Shown: piece after piece, positions 44,523-53,358 of the stretch
How positions within the stretch are numbered: position 1 is the first letter of the stretch
Layout of the letters: the number at the start of each line of letters is the position of its first letter
NCBI RefSeq assembly: GCF_019733395.1
Contig: NZ_JAIHOO010000001.1
Location: 5,123,006 to 5,187,005, forward strand
Direction of reading: 5' to 3'
Length of the DNA stretch: 64,000 bases
DNA from: Lysobacter sp. BMK333-48F3
GTDB taxonomy: Bacteria; Pseudomonadota; Gammaproteobacteria; Xanthomonadales; Xanthomonadaceae
Translations under genes and position numbers: made by a program
The notes under the pieces: generated by a model
What the model was told of the DNA's origin: nothing
Databases searched by the model: none
Seen by the model: the letters and a program-made list of their open reading frames with translations, nothing else

Positions 44523-45782
44523 TCAGACCGGCGCGGCGCCGGCCAGCGAGCGCAGGGTGATCCCGACCACGTAGGCCAGGCCGGTGCCGGTGGCGTAGCC
44601 GAGCGCGCCGAGCAGGGCGCCGACCGGCGCCAGCGAGGGATGGAAGGCCGAAGCCACCACCGGCGCCGAAGCCGGCCCGCCGATGTTGCTCTGCGAGCCG
44701 ATCGCGAAATAGAACAGCGGCACCCGCAGCAAGCGGCCCACGCCCCACAGGATCGCGATATGCACGGCGATCCAGATCAGGCCCAGGGCGAACAGCCAGG
44801 GCTTGTCGAGCAGGGCCAGGATGTCCATCTGCAGGCCGATGCAGGCGATCAGGAAATACAGCAGCAGGCTGCCGATCTTGGAGGCGCCGGCGCCTTCCAG
44901 CTCGCGCGCGCGGGTGAAGCTCAGGCCCAGGCCGGCGAAGGTCGAGATCGCCACCACCCAGAAGAACGGCTCGTGCAGGCTGACCGTGCGCGCCCAGGAC
45001 ACGTTGGCGCCGAACCAGGCCGACAGCGGCGCGGCCAGGGCATGGGCCAGGCCGACCACGCCGAAGGCGATGCCGACGATCATCGCCAGGTCGGTCAGGC
45101 TGGTCACGCGCTGGTGCTGGGCCTGGAAGCTCTCGATCCGGCGCTTGAGTTCCTCGATGCCGCTAGTGTCGGCGCCGCTGCGCGCGTCGATCGCCTCGGC
45201 CCGGCTGGCCAGGAAGATCAGCACCGCCATCCAGACATAGCCGACGCCGACGTCGACCACCGCGAACTGGCCGAAGGTGGTCGCGTCGACCTGGAAGATC
45301 TCCTTCATCGCCAGCATGTTGGCGCCGCCGCCGATCCAGCTCCCGGCCAGCGCGGCCATGCCGCCCCAAGTGTCGCCGGCCACCGTTTCCGGATGCAGCG
45401 CGCGCATGACCAGGAACGCGACCACCGCGCCCAGCATCACGCTCAGCGAGGACACCGCGTACATCGCCAGCAGCTTGGGACCGAGCTTGAGCACGCCCTT
45501 GAGATCGATGGTCAGGGTCAGCAACACCAGCGCCGCCGGCAGCAGCACCCGGCTGGCGACCGGGTTGTAGAGCTTGGTGTTTTGGCCGTCGACTAGGCCG
45601 ATGGTGTTGTAGATGCCGGGGATGAAGTAGCACAGCAGCAAGGCCGGGACGAAGGTGTAGAACTTCTTCCACAACCCGGTCTCGCGCGAGGAGGTCCAGA
45701 ACACCAAGCCTAGGGTGGCGGCGATCAGGCCGAGCACGACGATGTCGTTGCTGATGAGCGCCGTGCGGGCGGGTTCTTGCAT
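44523..45782 (-). CDS. DUF819 family integral membrane protein (YjcL-like)
   Basis: 419 residues with about eleven helices. DUF819 features: YNTIGLVDGQNTKLYNPVASRVLLPAALVLLTL, GGMAALAGSWIGGGANMLAMKEIF, FAIGSQSNIGGPASAPVVASAF. The family is related to transporters of the GltS/CPA type but its substrate is not known. The gene is alone on the minus strand, with its promoter side facing the IS-bearing element. Confidence 0.9.
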   Translation of the reverse strand: MQEPARTALISNDIVVLGLIAATLGLVFWTSSRETGLWKKFYTFVPALLLCYFIPGIYNTIGLVDGQNTKLYNPVASRVLLPAALVLLTLTIDLKGVLKLGPKLLAMYAVSSLSVMLGAVVAFLVMRALHPETVAGDTWGGMAALAGSWIGGGANMLAMKEIFQVDATTFGQFAVVDVGVGYVWMAVLIFLASRAEAIDARSGADTSGIEELKRRIESFQAQHQRVTSLTDLAMIVGIAFGVVGLAHALAAPLSAWFGANVSWARTVSLHEPFFWVVAISTFAGLGLSFTRARELEGAGASKIGSLLLYFLIACIGLQMDILALLDKPWLFALGLIWIAVHIAILWGVGRLLRVPLFYFAIGSQSNIGGPASAPVVASAFHPSLAPVGALLGALGYATGTGLAYVVGITLRSLAGAAPV

Positions 45783-45913
45783 GCCGGACTTCCGAAGCGT
45801 GAGTGTCCCCGCTTTTACTTCGGATCGGCGCCGCCGGGCAAGGGTCAGTGGTGCGTGCGGTGCGAACGGGCCGCGGACGGGCAAAGCAAATCCCCCCTGC
45901 CCCCTTTTTCAAA

Positions 45914-46662
45914 GGGTCTTAGGAAGCAAAGCTGCCTCATAACGCAGCTATCTTCCTGAAATGAATAAGAAAAATAGGTACTACAGCCGTTCGAAAATCA
46001 GCGAGGCCCGATTTCGGGCCCTCGTGCGCTGCTGGGCCCTGGACCTGACCGCGACCAGCACCGCGCAACTGACCGGGTTGAGCGTGCGATCGGTCAACTC
46101 GATCTTCCTTGCCTTGCGTCGTGCCATCGCCACCGAATGCGAGCAGCATTCGCCGTTCACCGGCCAGGTGGAAGTCGACGAATCCTTCTTCGGACCGTGG
46201 CGCGTGCGCGGCAAACGCGGCCGCGGCGCCGGCAAGAAAACCATCGTCTTCGGCATGCTCAAACGCGGCCAGCACGTCTACACCCAGATCGTCCCCAACT
46301 GCAAAACCGCCACGCTTCAGGCCTTAATTCGTGGGCATATTCGCCTGGAGAGCGAAATCCTCTCCGACTGTCTGTCCAGCTACGACGGCCTGGTCGACCT
46401 GGGCTATGCCAAGCACTGGCGCATTCGCCACAGCGGCAATCATTTCGCCGAGGGCGACAACCACATCAACGGCATCGAGAGCTTCTGGAGCTTCGCCAAG
46501 CGGCGCCTGGCCAAATTCAACGGGGTGCCCAAGGCCACCTTCTACCTGCACCTGAAGGAGTGCGAGTTCCGCTTCAACCACCGCCACGAAGACCTCTACC
46601 GGGCGACCCTCAAGTTGCTACGATCCAACCCACTCTGAGGGGCTGTTTGCTTCCTAAGACCC
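45914..46662 (+). mobile_element. Complete IS1595-family insertion sequence (749 bp)
   Basis: Terminal inverted repeats of 17 perfect bases, GGGTCTTAGGAAGCAAA at 45914-45930 and its reverse complement at 46646-46662. They are flanked by an 8-bp direct repeat TTTTCAAA (45906-45913 and 46663-46670), the target duplication length known for IS1595. It carries one intact transposase gene. Perfect ends, perfect duplication and an intact frame point to a recent insertion that may still be active. Confidence 0.93.
45961..46638 (+). CDS. IS1595-family transposase (ISXO2-like domain)
   Basis: 225 residues, filling the IS. The N-terminus has a helix-turn-helix (TATSTAQLTGLSVRSVNSIFLALRRAI). The DDE-type core is recognised in QVEVDESFFGPWRVRGKRGRGAGKKTIVFGMLKRG (first Asp, D73), ILSDCLSSYDGL (second Asp, D136) and NHINGIESFWSFAKRRLAKFNGV (N170/E173), the ISXO2 pattern. 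No zinc ribbon precedes it, as in several short members. The gene ends 24 bases before the right end. Confidence 0.93.
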   Translation: MNKKNRYYSRSKISEARFRALVRCWALDLTATSTAQLTGLSVRSVNSIFLALRRAIATECEQHSPFTGQVEVDESFFGPWRVRGKRGRGAGKKTIVFGMLKRGQHVYTQIVPNCKTATLQALIRGHIRLESEILSDCLSSYDGLVDLGYAKHWRIRHSGNHFAEGDNHINGIESFWSFAKRRLAKFNGVPKATFYLHLKECEFRFNHRHEDLYRATLKLLRSNPL

Positions 46663-46684
46663 TTTTCAAAGGGGGGAACGGTAC

Positions 46685-46860
46685 GCGAAGCGTGGGCGGT
46701 TGCGGTTCGCAAGGGGGGGGACGGCAGCGCGAAGCGTGGGCGGTTGCGGTTCGCAAGGGGGAACGGCAGCGCGAAGCGTGGGCGGTTGCGATTCGCGAAG
46801 GGAGCCGTCGGCGCGAAGGGGGTCGTCGGCGCGAAGGGATGGACTGTCGGCGCGAAAGGG
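46685..46860. repeat. Two adjacent minisatellites inside the element
   Basis: First a 42-44 bp unit repeated three times, nearly identical in the first 29 bases, then a 15-bp unit (CGTCGGCGCGAAGGG) repeated three times with small changes. They account for most of the interior of element copy 2. Confidence 0.8.
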
Positions 46861-46987
46861 TCGGCTGCGGGCTCGAACCGGTGCCCCCTTTGGAAAAGGG
46901 GGCCAGCGCCCGGCGCCGGCGGGTTGCTGGGTGGCGTACGGAGCGCGGGGGATTTGCCGTTGCTCGTCTGTCGGCAAGGGCGCGAAA

Positions 46988-47022
46988 GCAAATCCCCCTG
47001 CCCCCCTCTTCAAAGGGGGGAA
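46988..47022. repeat. Half-copy of the MITE-like element, left end only
   Basis: GCAAATCCCCC (46988) with the following palindromic unit CCCCCCTCTTCAAAGGGGGG. It matches the left 35 bases of the other copies. It lies about 60 bases past the S9 peptidase stop and no matching right end is seen. Confidence 0.7.
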
Positions 47023-47081
47023 CTGCTTGCGCGGGAGCTCGGGGGACGCGGCGGCCGTAACGGCCGCCGCGCCGATGGCGC

Positions 47082-49163
47082 TTACTGGCCGATGTGCTGC
47101 TTCAACCAGCCGTTGACCGTGTCGTGCCACTGCACGCTGTTCTGCGGCTTGAGCACCCAGTGGTTCTCGTCCGGGAAATACAGGAACTTGGACTCGATGC
47201 CCTGGCGCTGCAGCGCGGTGAACACGCCGATGCCCTGCTCGACCGGGATGCGGAAATCCAGCTGGCCGTGGATCACCAGCATCGGCACCTTCCAGTCCTT
47301 GACGTGGTTGACCGGGTTGAACTTCTCGTAGCTGGCCGGCTTGTCGTACGGGGTGCCGCCCTGCTCCCACTCGGTGAACCACAGCTCTTCGGTGGCGTAG
47401 CCCATCATCCGCTGGTCGAACACGCCGTCGTGGCTGACCAGGCACTTCCACGGCTGCTGCCAATTGCCGGCGATCCAGTTGACCATGAAGCCGCCGTAGG
47501 ACGCGCCCAGCGCGCAGGCCTTGTCGCCGTCGAGGAAGGCGTACTTCTTCTGCGCCGCGGCCCAGCCCTTCTGCAGGTCTTCCAGCGGGCGGTCGCCCCA
47601 GTGCTGGCTGATCGCGTCGGTGAAGGCCTGGCCGTAGCCGGTCGAACCGTGGAAGTCGATCATCACCACCGCATAGCCCTGGCCGGCGTAGGTCTGCGGG
47701 TTCCAGCGGTAGCTCCAGCCGTTGCCGAAGCTGCCCTGCGGGCCGCCGTGGATCAGGAACGCGACCGGGTACTTCCTGCCTTCCTGGTAGTTCCACGGCT
47801 TGACCACGTAGCCGTGCACGGTGTCGCCGTTCCAGCCCTTGAAGTCGAACTGTTCGAAATCGCCGAACTTCACTCCCGGCAGCAGTTCCGACGCGCTCGG
47901 CGTGATCGCGCGCTGCGGCGCGCCGTCGAGGCCGCCGACGAAGATCTGGTCGCCGCTCTTGAGGCTGTTGCGGGTGAAGGCCAGGGTCTTGCCGGCCAGG
48001 GCGACCGAACCGACCGTGCCTTCGCCGATCAGCAGCGTCGCCTTGCCGCTGGCGATGTCGACGCCGAACAACGGCTGCTGGCCGAGGTCTTCACTGGTGG
48101 TGTAGATGGTCTTGCCGTCGTTGGACAGGACGATGCCCGAGGCCGAGCGATCCCAGTCCGGAGCGATCTCACGCGCCTTGCCGCTGGCCAGGTCGAGTTC
48201 CATCAGGGCGAAGCGGTCGGCCTCGAAGCCGGGGCGCTTCATCGCCCGGTAGTACAGGGTCTTGCCGTCGGCGCTGAACACCGCGCCGGTGTCCCAGGCC
48301 GGGTTGGACGCGGTCAGGTTCTTGGCCGCGCCGCCGTCGACGCCGACCTGGTAAAGGTCGAAGTTGGTCGACCACGGCTCCTTGGCGTCGGCCCGGCGGG
48401 CGTTGAACACCAGCGACCGGCTGTCGGGCGACCAGGTGTATTCGCTGCTGTCCCCGAACGGACGCGAGGGCACGTCGCCGACGACTTCGCCGCTGACCAG
48501 CTTGGCGCTGGCCACGGTCTTGCCCGCGGCCGGCAACTCGGCGACGAACAGCCGGTTCAGGCGGCCGTCGTTCCAGGCGTCCCAGTGGCGGATGAACATG
48601 CGGTCGAAGACCTTGCCGGTAGCCTTGCTCTTCTCCGCCGCGTCGAGCTTCTTCTTGCTGCAAGCCAGGTCGGCCGCGCAGTCGGGATAGGCTTCGGCGT
48701 TGAAGGCGACGCGCTTGCCGTCGGGCGAGATCTGGTAGCCGCCGACGTCGCCGTCGAAGGCGGTGATCTGCTTCGGCGTGCCGCCGCTCAGCGGCAGCGA
48801 ATACAGCTGCGAGCTGCCGTTCTTGCTGCTGAGGAAGTACACGCTCTTGCCGTCCGGCGCGAACGCCGGCGAATTAACGTTCCAGCCTTCCGGGCTCAAC
48901 CGCTTGGGCGGCGCGGCGTCGCGCGCGAACAGGTCCTCGATCCACAGCGAGGTGGTCGACTTGTTGGCGGCGAAGTCGACGCTGCGCTTGGCGAACACCA
49001 GTTGGCGGCCGTCCGCCGACAGGGTCGGCGAGGAGAAGCGGTCCATGCTGGCCAGATCGCGGATCTGCAGCCCCTGCGGCTCCGCCGGGGTGAGCGAGAA
49101 AGCCGGCGCGGACGCGCAGGCCAGGGTCAGGGCCAGCGGCAGAAGAGCGTGGCGTGGCGTCAT
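47082..49163 (-). CDS. Secreted S9 family serine peptidase, dipeptidyl-peptidase 5-like
   Basis: 693 residues with signal peptide (ALLPLALTLACASAPAFS). An N-terminal beta-propeller (repeated SADGRQLVFAKR, SPDGKRVAFN, SADGKTLYYR) is followed by a prolyl-oligopeptidase hydrolase domain. The triad is S555 (GASYGGFM), D636 (GQLDFR) and H668 (DENHWV); IHGGPQGSFGNGWSYRWNPQ is the oxyanion region. It resembles DPP5 and S9C enzymes that release dipeptides from peptides in the periplasm. It stands beside OPT and POT transporter genes. Confidence 0.93.
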   Translation of the reverse strand: MTPRHALLPLALTLACASAPAFSLTPAEPQGLQIRDLASMDRFSSPTLSADGRQLVFAKRSVDFAANKSTTSLWIEDLFARDAAPPKRLSPEGWNVNSPAFAPDGKSVYFLSSKNGSSQLYSLPLSGGTPKQITAFDGDVGGYQISPDGKRVAFNAEAYPDCAADLACSKKKLDAAEKSKATGKVFDRMFIRHWDAWNDGRLNRLFVAELPAAGKTVASAKLVSGEVVGDVPSRPFGDSSEYTWSPDSRSLVFNARRADAKEPWSTNFDLYQVGVDGGAAKNLTASNPAWDTGAVFSADGKTLYYRAMKRPGFEADRFALMELDLASGKAREIAPDWDRSASGIVLSNDGKTIYTTSEDLGQQPLFGVDIASGKATLLIGEGTVGSVALAGKTLAFTRNSLKSGDQIFVGGLDGAPQRAITPSASELLPGVKFGDFEQFDFKGWNGDTVHGYVVKPWNYQEGRKYPVAFLIHGGPQGSFGNGWSYRWNPQTYAGQGYAVVMIDFHGSTGYGQAFTDAISQHWGDRPLEDLQKGWAAAQKKYAFLDGDKACALGASYGGFMVNWIAGNWQQPWKCLVSHDGVFDQRMMGYATEELWFTEWEQGGTPYDKPASYEKFNPVNHVKDWKVPMLVIHGQLDFRIPVEQGIGVFTALQRQGIESKFLYFPDENHWVLKPQNSVQWHDTVNGWLKQHIGQ

Positions 49164-49231
49164 GGCGAACCTCTGAACGTGATCGATGCGGGAACGGCGG
49201 CGCCGCGCGCGGCCGGGTTTGCGGAATCGGA

Positions 49232-49270
49232 ACGAAAACGCGACGGCCCGGCATCGCTGCCGGGCCGTCG
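49232..49270 (-). terminator. Rho-independent terminator of the OPT gene
   Basis: Minus strand: perfect 13-bp stem CGACGGCCCGGCA/TGCCGGGCCGTCG with a 4-base loop, then CGTTTTCGTT. It starts 9 bases after the OPT stop. Confidence 0.85.
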
Positions 49271-49278
49271 CCTGGAAC

Positions 49279-51225
49279 TTACGCCTGCGGCACCGCCGCG
49301 TTCTTGCTGCTGCGGTAGAACAACCACACCACCGCAGCCAACACGGCCAGGCCGACCAGCGGACCGAAGTGGAATCGCTCCGGCAGCGCCAGCACTTCGC
49401 GGTTGCTGGTGATCACGATCGGGAAGGCGATGGCGATGCCCATCAGCGCCTCGCCGGTGATCAGGCCGGCGGCGAACAGGGTGCCCGGACGGTGCACGCG
49501 GTCGCTTTCCTCTTCGCTGCTGTTCGCGGTCAGACCGCGGCGGCGGCCGACGATGTGCGAGAGCAGGCCGCCGAGGAAGATCGGCACCATCAGCTCCAGC
49601 GGCAGGTAGATGCCGATCGCCGCGGCCAGCACCGGCACGCGGAACTTGGCCTTGCGCGACTTCAGCCATTCGTCGAAGGCGATGATGAGCGCGCCGATGC
49701 CGGCGCCGATGCCGATCATCGTCCACGGCAGCTCGCCGCCGAACAGGCCCTTGGCGACCGAGGCCATCAGCGTCGCCTGCGGCGCGGCCAGCGCGTTGGG
49801 GTGTTCCGGCGTCGGCGCGCCGATGCCGTAGGCGGCGGACAGCAGGTTCAGCACCGGCGCCATGATCAGCGCGCAGGAGAACGCGCCGATGCCCAGCATC
49901 AGCTGCTGCTTCCACGGCGTGGCGCCGACGATGTAGCCGGCCTTGAGGTCCTGCAGGTTGTCGCCGCCGACCGCGGCCGCGCAGCACACCACCGCGCCGA
50001 TCATGATCGCGGCGACCGCGCCGATGGGCGAGTCGCGGCCCAGCATCAGCACCAGCACCGCCGAGGCGAACAGGATGGTGGAGATGGTGATGCCCGAAAC
50101 CGGGTTGTTGGACGAACCGATCAGGCCGGCCAGATAGGCCGACACCGACACGAACAGGAAGCCGGCGACGATCATGATGACGGTCATCGGCACGCTGACG
50201 AACCAGTTGCCGACGATGGCCTGGTACAGCAGCAGCAGCGGGATGACGAAGCCGACCAGGGCCACCAGCATCCACTTCATCGGCAGGTCGCGGTCGGTCT
50301 CGGCGACGTCGCCGACCGCCGCGCTCTTGCGCGCCGCGGCCAGGCCGCTCTTGACCCCCGACAGCAGCGACTTGCGCAGCGAGAACAGGGTCCACACGCC
50401 GCCGATCAGCATGGTGCCGACGCCGAGGTAGCGCACCTTGGCCGACCAGATCGCGCCGCCGATGTCGGCCGCGCTGCCGCCGGCGATGCGCGCCGCCAGG
50501 GCCGGATCGGAGTCGAGGAAGAACATGTGGTAGATCGGAATCGCGAACTGCCAGGACAGGATCGAGCCCGACACGACCACGATGCCGACGTTGAGGCCGA
50601 CGATGTAGCCCACGCCGATCAGCGCCGGCGACAGGTTGGTGCCCATGTAGCCCAGGTATTTGCCCATGAAGCCGGAGATCACCGCGTTGTCCGGGATCAG
50701 CTTCATGCCGCTTTCGGCGGCGAGCTTGAGCACCGCGCCGATGCCGCCCGCCAGGCCGAGGATCTTCATGCCCGGGCCCGGGTTCTCGCCGGCCTTGAGC
50801 ACTTCGGCCGCGGCCTTGCCTTCGGGGAAGGGCAGCGGATCTTCGACGATCATCGAACGGCGCAGAGGCACCGAGAACAGCACGCCGAGCAGGCCGCCGA
50901 GGCCGGCGATGGCGAGCACCCACGAATAGCGGAAATCCTGCCAGTAGCCCAGGATCACCAGCGCCGGGATGGTGAAGATCACCCCGGCGGCGATCGACGA
51001 GCCGGCCGAGGCGCCGGTCTGGACGATGTTGTTCTCCAGGATGGTGCCGCCGCCGAGCAGGCGCAGCACCGCCATGGAGATCACCGCGGCCGGGATCGCG
51101 GTGGCGATGGTCAGGCCGGCGAACAGGCCCAGGTAGGCGTTGGCGGCGGCCAGGATCACCGCCAGGAAAATCGAGAGCGCGACGGCTCGGAAGGTCAATT
51201 GCTTCTGCGTTGCGGGCGATGCCAT
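49279..51225 (-). CDS. OPT family oligopeptide transporter
   Basis: 648 residues with about fifteen helices; the ATG at 51225 has GGAG at a good distance, an in-frame ATG lies 12 bases upstream. OPT features: NAYLGLFAGLTIATAIPAAVISMAVLR at the N-terminus, SGASAGSSIAAGVIFTIPALVILGYW-like QTG motif, GGDNLQDLKAGYIVGATPWKQQ, and GTLFAAGLITGEALMGI near the end. Bacterial OPT proteins import oligopeptides or metal chelates. It is placed between two S9 peptidases and divergent from a POT permease. Confidence 0.93.
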   Translation of the reverse strand: MASPATQKQLTFRAVALSIFLAVILAAANAYLGLFAGLTIATAIPAAVISMAVLRLLGGGTILENNIVQTGASAGSSIAAGVIFTIPALVILGYWQDFRYSWVLAIAGLGGLLGVLFSVPLRRSMIVEDPLPFPEGKAAAEVLKAGENPGPGMKILGLAGGIGAVLKLAAESGMKLIPDNAVISGFMGKYLGYMGTNLSPALIGVGYIVGLNVGIVVVSGSILSWQFAIPIYHMFFLDSDPALAARIAGGSAADIGGAIWSAKVRYLGVGTMLIGGVWTLFSLRKSLLSGVKSGLAAARKSAAVGDVAETDRDLPMKWMLVALVGFVIPLLLLYQAIVGNWFVSVPMTVIMIVAGFLFVSVSAYLAGLIGSSNNPVSGITISTILFASAVLVLMLGRDSPIGAVAAIMIGAVVCCAAAVGGDNLQDLKAGYIVGATPWKQQLMLGIGAFSCALIMAPVLNLLSAAYGIGAPTPEHPNALAAPQATLMASVAKGLFGGELPWTMIGIGAGIGALIIAFDEWLKSRKAKFRVPVLAAAIGIYLPLELMVPIFLGGLLSHIVGRRRGLTANSSEEESDRVHRPGTLFAAGLITGEALMGIAIAFPIVITSNREVLALPERFHFGPLVGLAVLAAVVWLFYRSSKNAAVPQA

Positions 51226-51567
51226 CGGCGTCTCCATCGCGGTAGGTCGGGCGGTAAGGCGGCGTATGGGCGGGTGGGGATCGCCGCCGGGCGGCGCCGC
51301 ACAATCCGCCGATGATCGCATCCGCCGCGGGCGCCTGTAAAAGTGCAGTGCGGCAAAAAGCGTGATTGCGCAAACCCCGAGCCCGCCGCGGCAAAGCGGG
51401 GTTTTTCCGCGTTCATCGGGGAAAAGCGCGATCGCGCATCGCCGCGACGGCCCGGCCGGCACGGGCGGCGTCCGCCGCTGCGACCGGCGCGCCGCCCGCC
51501 CGGGCCTATACTCGCGCCTCCCGGTCCGGCCCGAACCGGCCCGACCCCACGAGAGGAACGTCCGCAC
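51226..51567. other. Divergent promoter region between OPT and POT genes
   Basis: 342 bases. On the plus strand TATACT at about 51507-51512 is a -10 candidate for the POT gene. Upstream of it, 51372-51406 is a terminator-like hairpin that no annotated gene explains. The rest is GC-rich with nothing else recognised. Confidence 0.5.
51372..51406 (+). terminator. Orphan terminator-like hairpin in the OPT-POT gap
   Basis: AAACCCCG (51372-51379) pairs with CGGGGTTT (51397-51404), loop 17 bases with an inner GCC/GGC pairing, then TTTTT (51402-51406). It lies upstream of the likely POT promoter, so it may end a short unannotated transcript or shield the POT gene. Confidence 0.5.
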
Positions 51568-53358
51568 GTGCCCGCCAGCCCCGCCCTGCCCGACTCCTCT
51601 CAACCCGATCCCGCCGCCGCGCGCTGCGACGAGTTCCTAGGCCACCCCAAGGGCCTGTACGTCTGCTTCTTCACCGAGATGTGGGAGCGCTTCTCGTTCT
51701 ATGGGATGAAGGCGCTGCTGCTGCTGTACCTGCTCAAGTACCACCTGTTCGGCGACGACGCCGGCTACGACCTGATCGGCGCCTATGGCGGCCTGGTCTA
51801 TGCCGTGCCGGTGATCGGCGGCCTGCTCGCCGACCGCTACCTGGGCATGCGCAAGGCGGTGGTGCTGGGCGGCGTGCTGCTGGTGCTCGGGCACCTGGGC
51901 ATGGCCTACGAAGGCCAGGCGGCGAAGACGGTGAACGGCGCGGTGGTGCGCGACGAGGCCGCGCTGCAGGTGTTCTACCTGTCGCTGGCGCTGATCATCG
52001 CCGGGGTCGGCTTCCTCAAGCCGAACATCTCCACCATCGTCGGCAAGCTGTATGCGCACGATGATCCGCGCCGCGATTCCGGCTTCACCCTGTTCTATGC
52101 CGGGATCAACGTCGGCGCGCTGTTTTCGGCGCTGATCTGCGCCTTCCTCGGCGAGACCTACGGTTGGAAATACGGCTTCGGCGCCGCCGGAATCGGCATG
52201 GTCGCCGGCCTGCTGATGTTCCTGTGGGGCCAGCGCTATCTGCACGGCCATGCCGAGCCGGCCGACCCGGCGCGGCTGCGCGAGAAAGTGCGCGGCCTGT
52301 CGCGCGAGGCCTGGATCTACCTGGGCAGCGCCGCCGGCGTGCTGGTGCTGTGGGGCACGATCCAGTTCGCGTCGCAGGTCACCCTGCGCCTGGGCAGCCT
52401 CGACTTCACCGCCGCGCTGGCGATCATGCTGGCGACCCTGGCGGCGTTCCTGGTCTGGTTCTTCGGCTTCATCGCCCGCCAGTGCGGCAAGGTCGAACGC
52501 CAGCAGATGCTGGCCCTGGTGGTGCTGATCTTCGCGGTGCTGATCTTCTTCACCTTGTACGAGCAGACCTACGGCTCCTGGGTGACTTTCAACGACCGGC
52601 TGATGACCAAGGACATGTTCGGCCTGGCCAACGCCGCCGACTACAAGCCGACCCTGCCGTGGTCGCTGTTCTCGATGGCGGCCAGCCCGCCGCTGATGGT
52701 CGCCGCCCTGCTCGCCAGCGACCGCGGCCGCGACGGCCTGGCCAAGGCCCTGGTCGCGCTGCTGGTGCTCGGCCTGGCCCTGGCGACCGCGCACGACGTG
52801 GTGCTGGTGCCGCAGACCGCCGGCTCGCTGACCTACCTGGGCGCGTTCTTCATCGTCGTGCTGGCGCCGCTGTTCTCCTGGCTGTGGCCGTGGCTGGCGC
52901 GGCGCGGCCGCAGCCCGGGCAAGCCGGTGACGATGGCGCTGGGGCTGATCTTCGCCGGCCTGTCGTTCCTGCCGCTGGTGGCCGCGGCCGAGGTCGCCGG
53001 CGGCGGCGCGATGGCCAGCGTGTGGTACCTGGTCGCGGCCTACTTCATCCTCGAAATCGGCGAGATGTGCCTGTCGCCGATCGGCCTGTCGGCGGTGACC
53101 CAGCTGTCGGTGGCGCGCGTGGTCGGGCTGATGATGGGCGCGTTCTGGCTGGCCACGGCCTTTTCGGAAGTGCTGGCCGCGCAACTGGCCAAGATCGCCT
53201 CGGTCGACATTCCCGAAGGCGGCGCGATCGACCTGGCCGCGGCTGCGGCCAGGTACGGCGAGTTGTTCTCGATGCTGATGTGGCTGGGCCTGGGTTCCGG
53301 CGTCGCCTTCCTGTTGCTGGCGCCGCTGCTGCGGCGCTGGATGCACGGGGCGGGCTAG
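51568..53358 (+). CDS. POT/PTR family proton-dependent di/tripeptide transporter
   Basis: 596 residues from GTG 51568 (GAGAGG upstream). POT signatures: FFTEMWERFSFYGMKALLLLYL (the ExxERFxYYG motif) at about 40, GGLLADRYLGMRKAV, GVGFLKPNISTIVGKLY and FTLFYAGINVGALFSALICAFLGETYGWKYGFGAAGIGM (PTR2 motif), and a conserved FTLYEQTYGSW segment. About twelve to fourteen helices. It imports di- and tripeptides with protons. Divergent from OPT and convergent with the second S9 peptidase. Confidence 0.95.
   Translation: MPASPALPDSSQPDPAAARCDEFLGHPKGLYVCFFTEMWERFSFYGMKALLLLYLLKYHLFGDDAGYDLIGAYGGLVYAVPVIGGLLADRYLGMRKAVVLGGVLLVLGHLGMAYEGQAAKTVNGAVVRDEAALQVFYLSLALIIAGVGFLKPNISTIVGKLYAHDDPRRDSGFTLFYAGINVGALFSALICAFLGETYGWKYGFGAAGIGMVAGLLMFLWGQRYLHGHAEPADPARLREKVRGLSREAWIYLGSAAGVLVLWGTIQFASQVTLRLGSLDFTAALAIMLATLAAFLVWFFGFIARQCGKVERQQMLALVVLIFAVLIFFTLYEQTYGSWVTFNDRLMTKDMFGLANAADYKPTLPWSLFSMAASPPLMVAALLASDRGRDGLAKALVALLVLGLALATAHDVVLVPQTAGSLTYLGAFFIVVLAPLFSWLWPWLARRGRSPGKPVTMALGLIFAGLSFLPLVAAAEVAGGGAMASVWYLVAAYFILEIGEMCLSPIGLSAVTQLSVARVVGLMMGAFWLATAFSEVLAAQLAKIASVDIPEGGAIDLAAAAARYGELFSMLMWLGLGSGVAFLLLAPLLRRWMHGAG

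Larger units (their letters stand above)
45886..46957. mobile_element. Short MITE-like element, copy 2, interrupted by an IS1595-family insertion
   Basis: Ends GCAAATCCCCC (45886-45896) and GGGGGATTTGC (46947-46957) match copy 1 at 41489-41787. Removing the IS and one target copy (757 bases) leaves about 315 bp, close to copy 1 (299). The left palindromic unit is cut by the IS exactly in TTTTCAAA. The inner right unit GCCCCCTTTGGAAAAGGGGGC-like lies at about 46881-46907. The middle holds tandem repeats. Confidence 0.7.
46671..47081. other. Gene-free region with tandem repeats downstream of the IS
   Basis: 411 bases up to the S9 peptidase stop. Contains three copies of a 42-44 bp unit beginning GCGAAGCGTGGGCGGTTGCG (starts at 46685, 46729 and 46771), three copies of a CGTCGGCGCGAAGGG unit at about 46806-46860, the right end of the MITE-like element, and a third half-element at 46988-47022. 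Frames open in it are low-complexity and not credible. Confidence 0.7.

Noticed and set aside
46137..47060. A 307-codon frame running out of the transposase into the repeats
   Set aside because: Frame-shifted shadow of the transposase, then low-complexity repeat translation.
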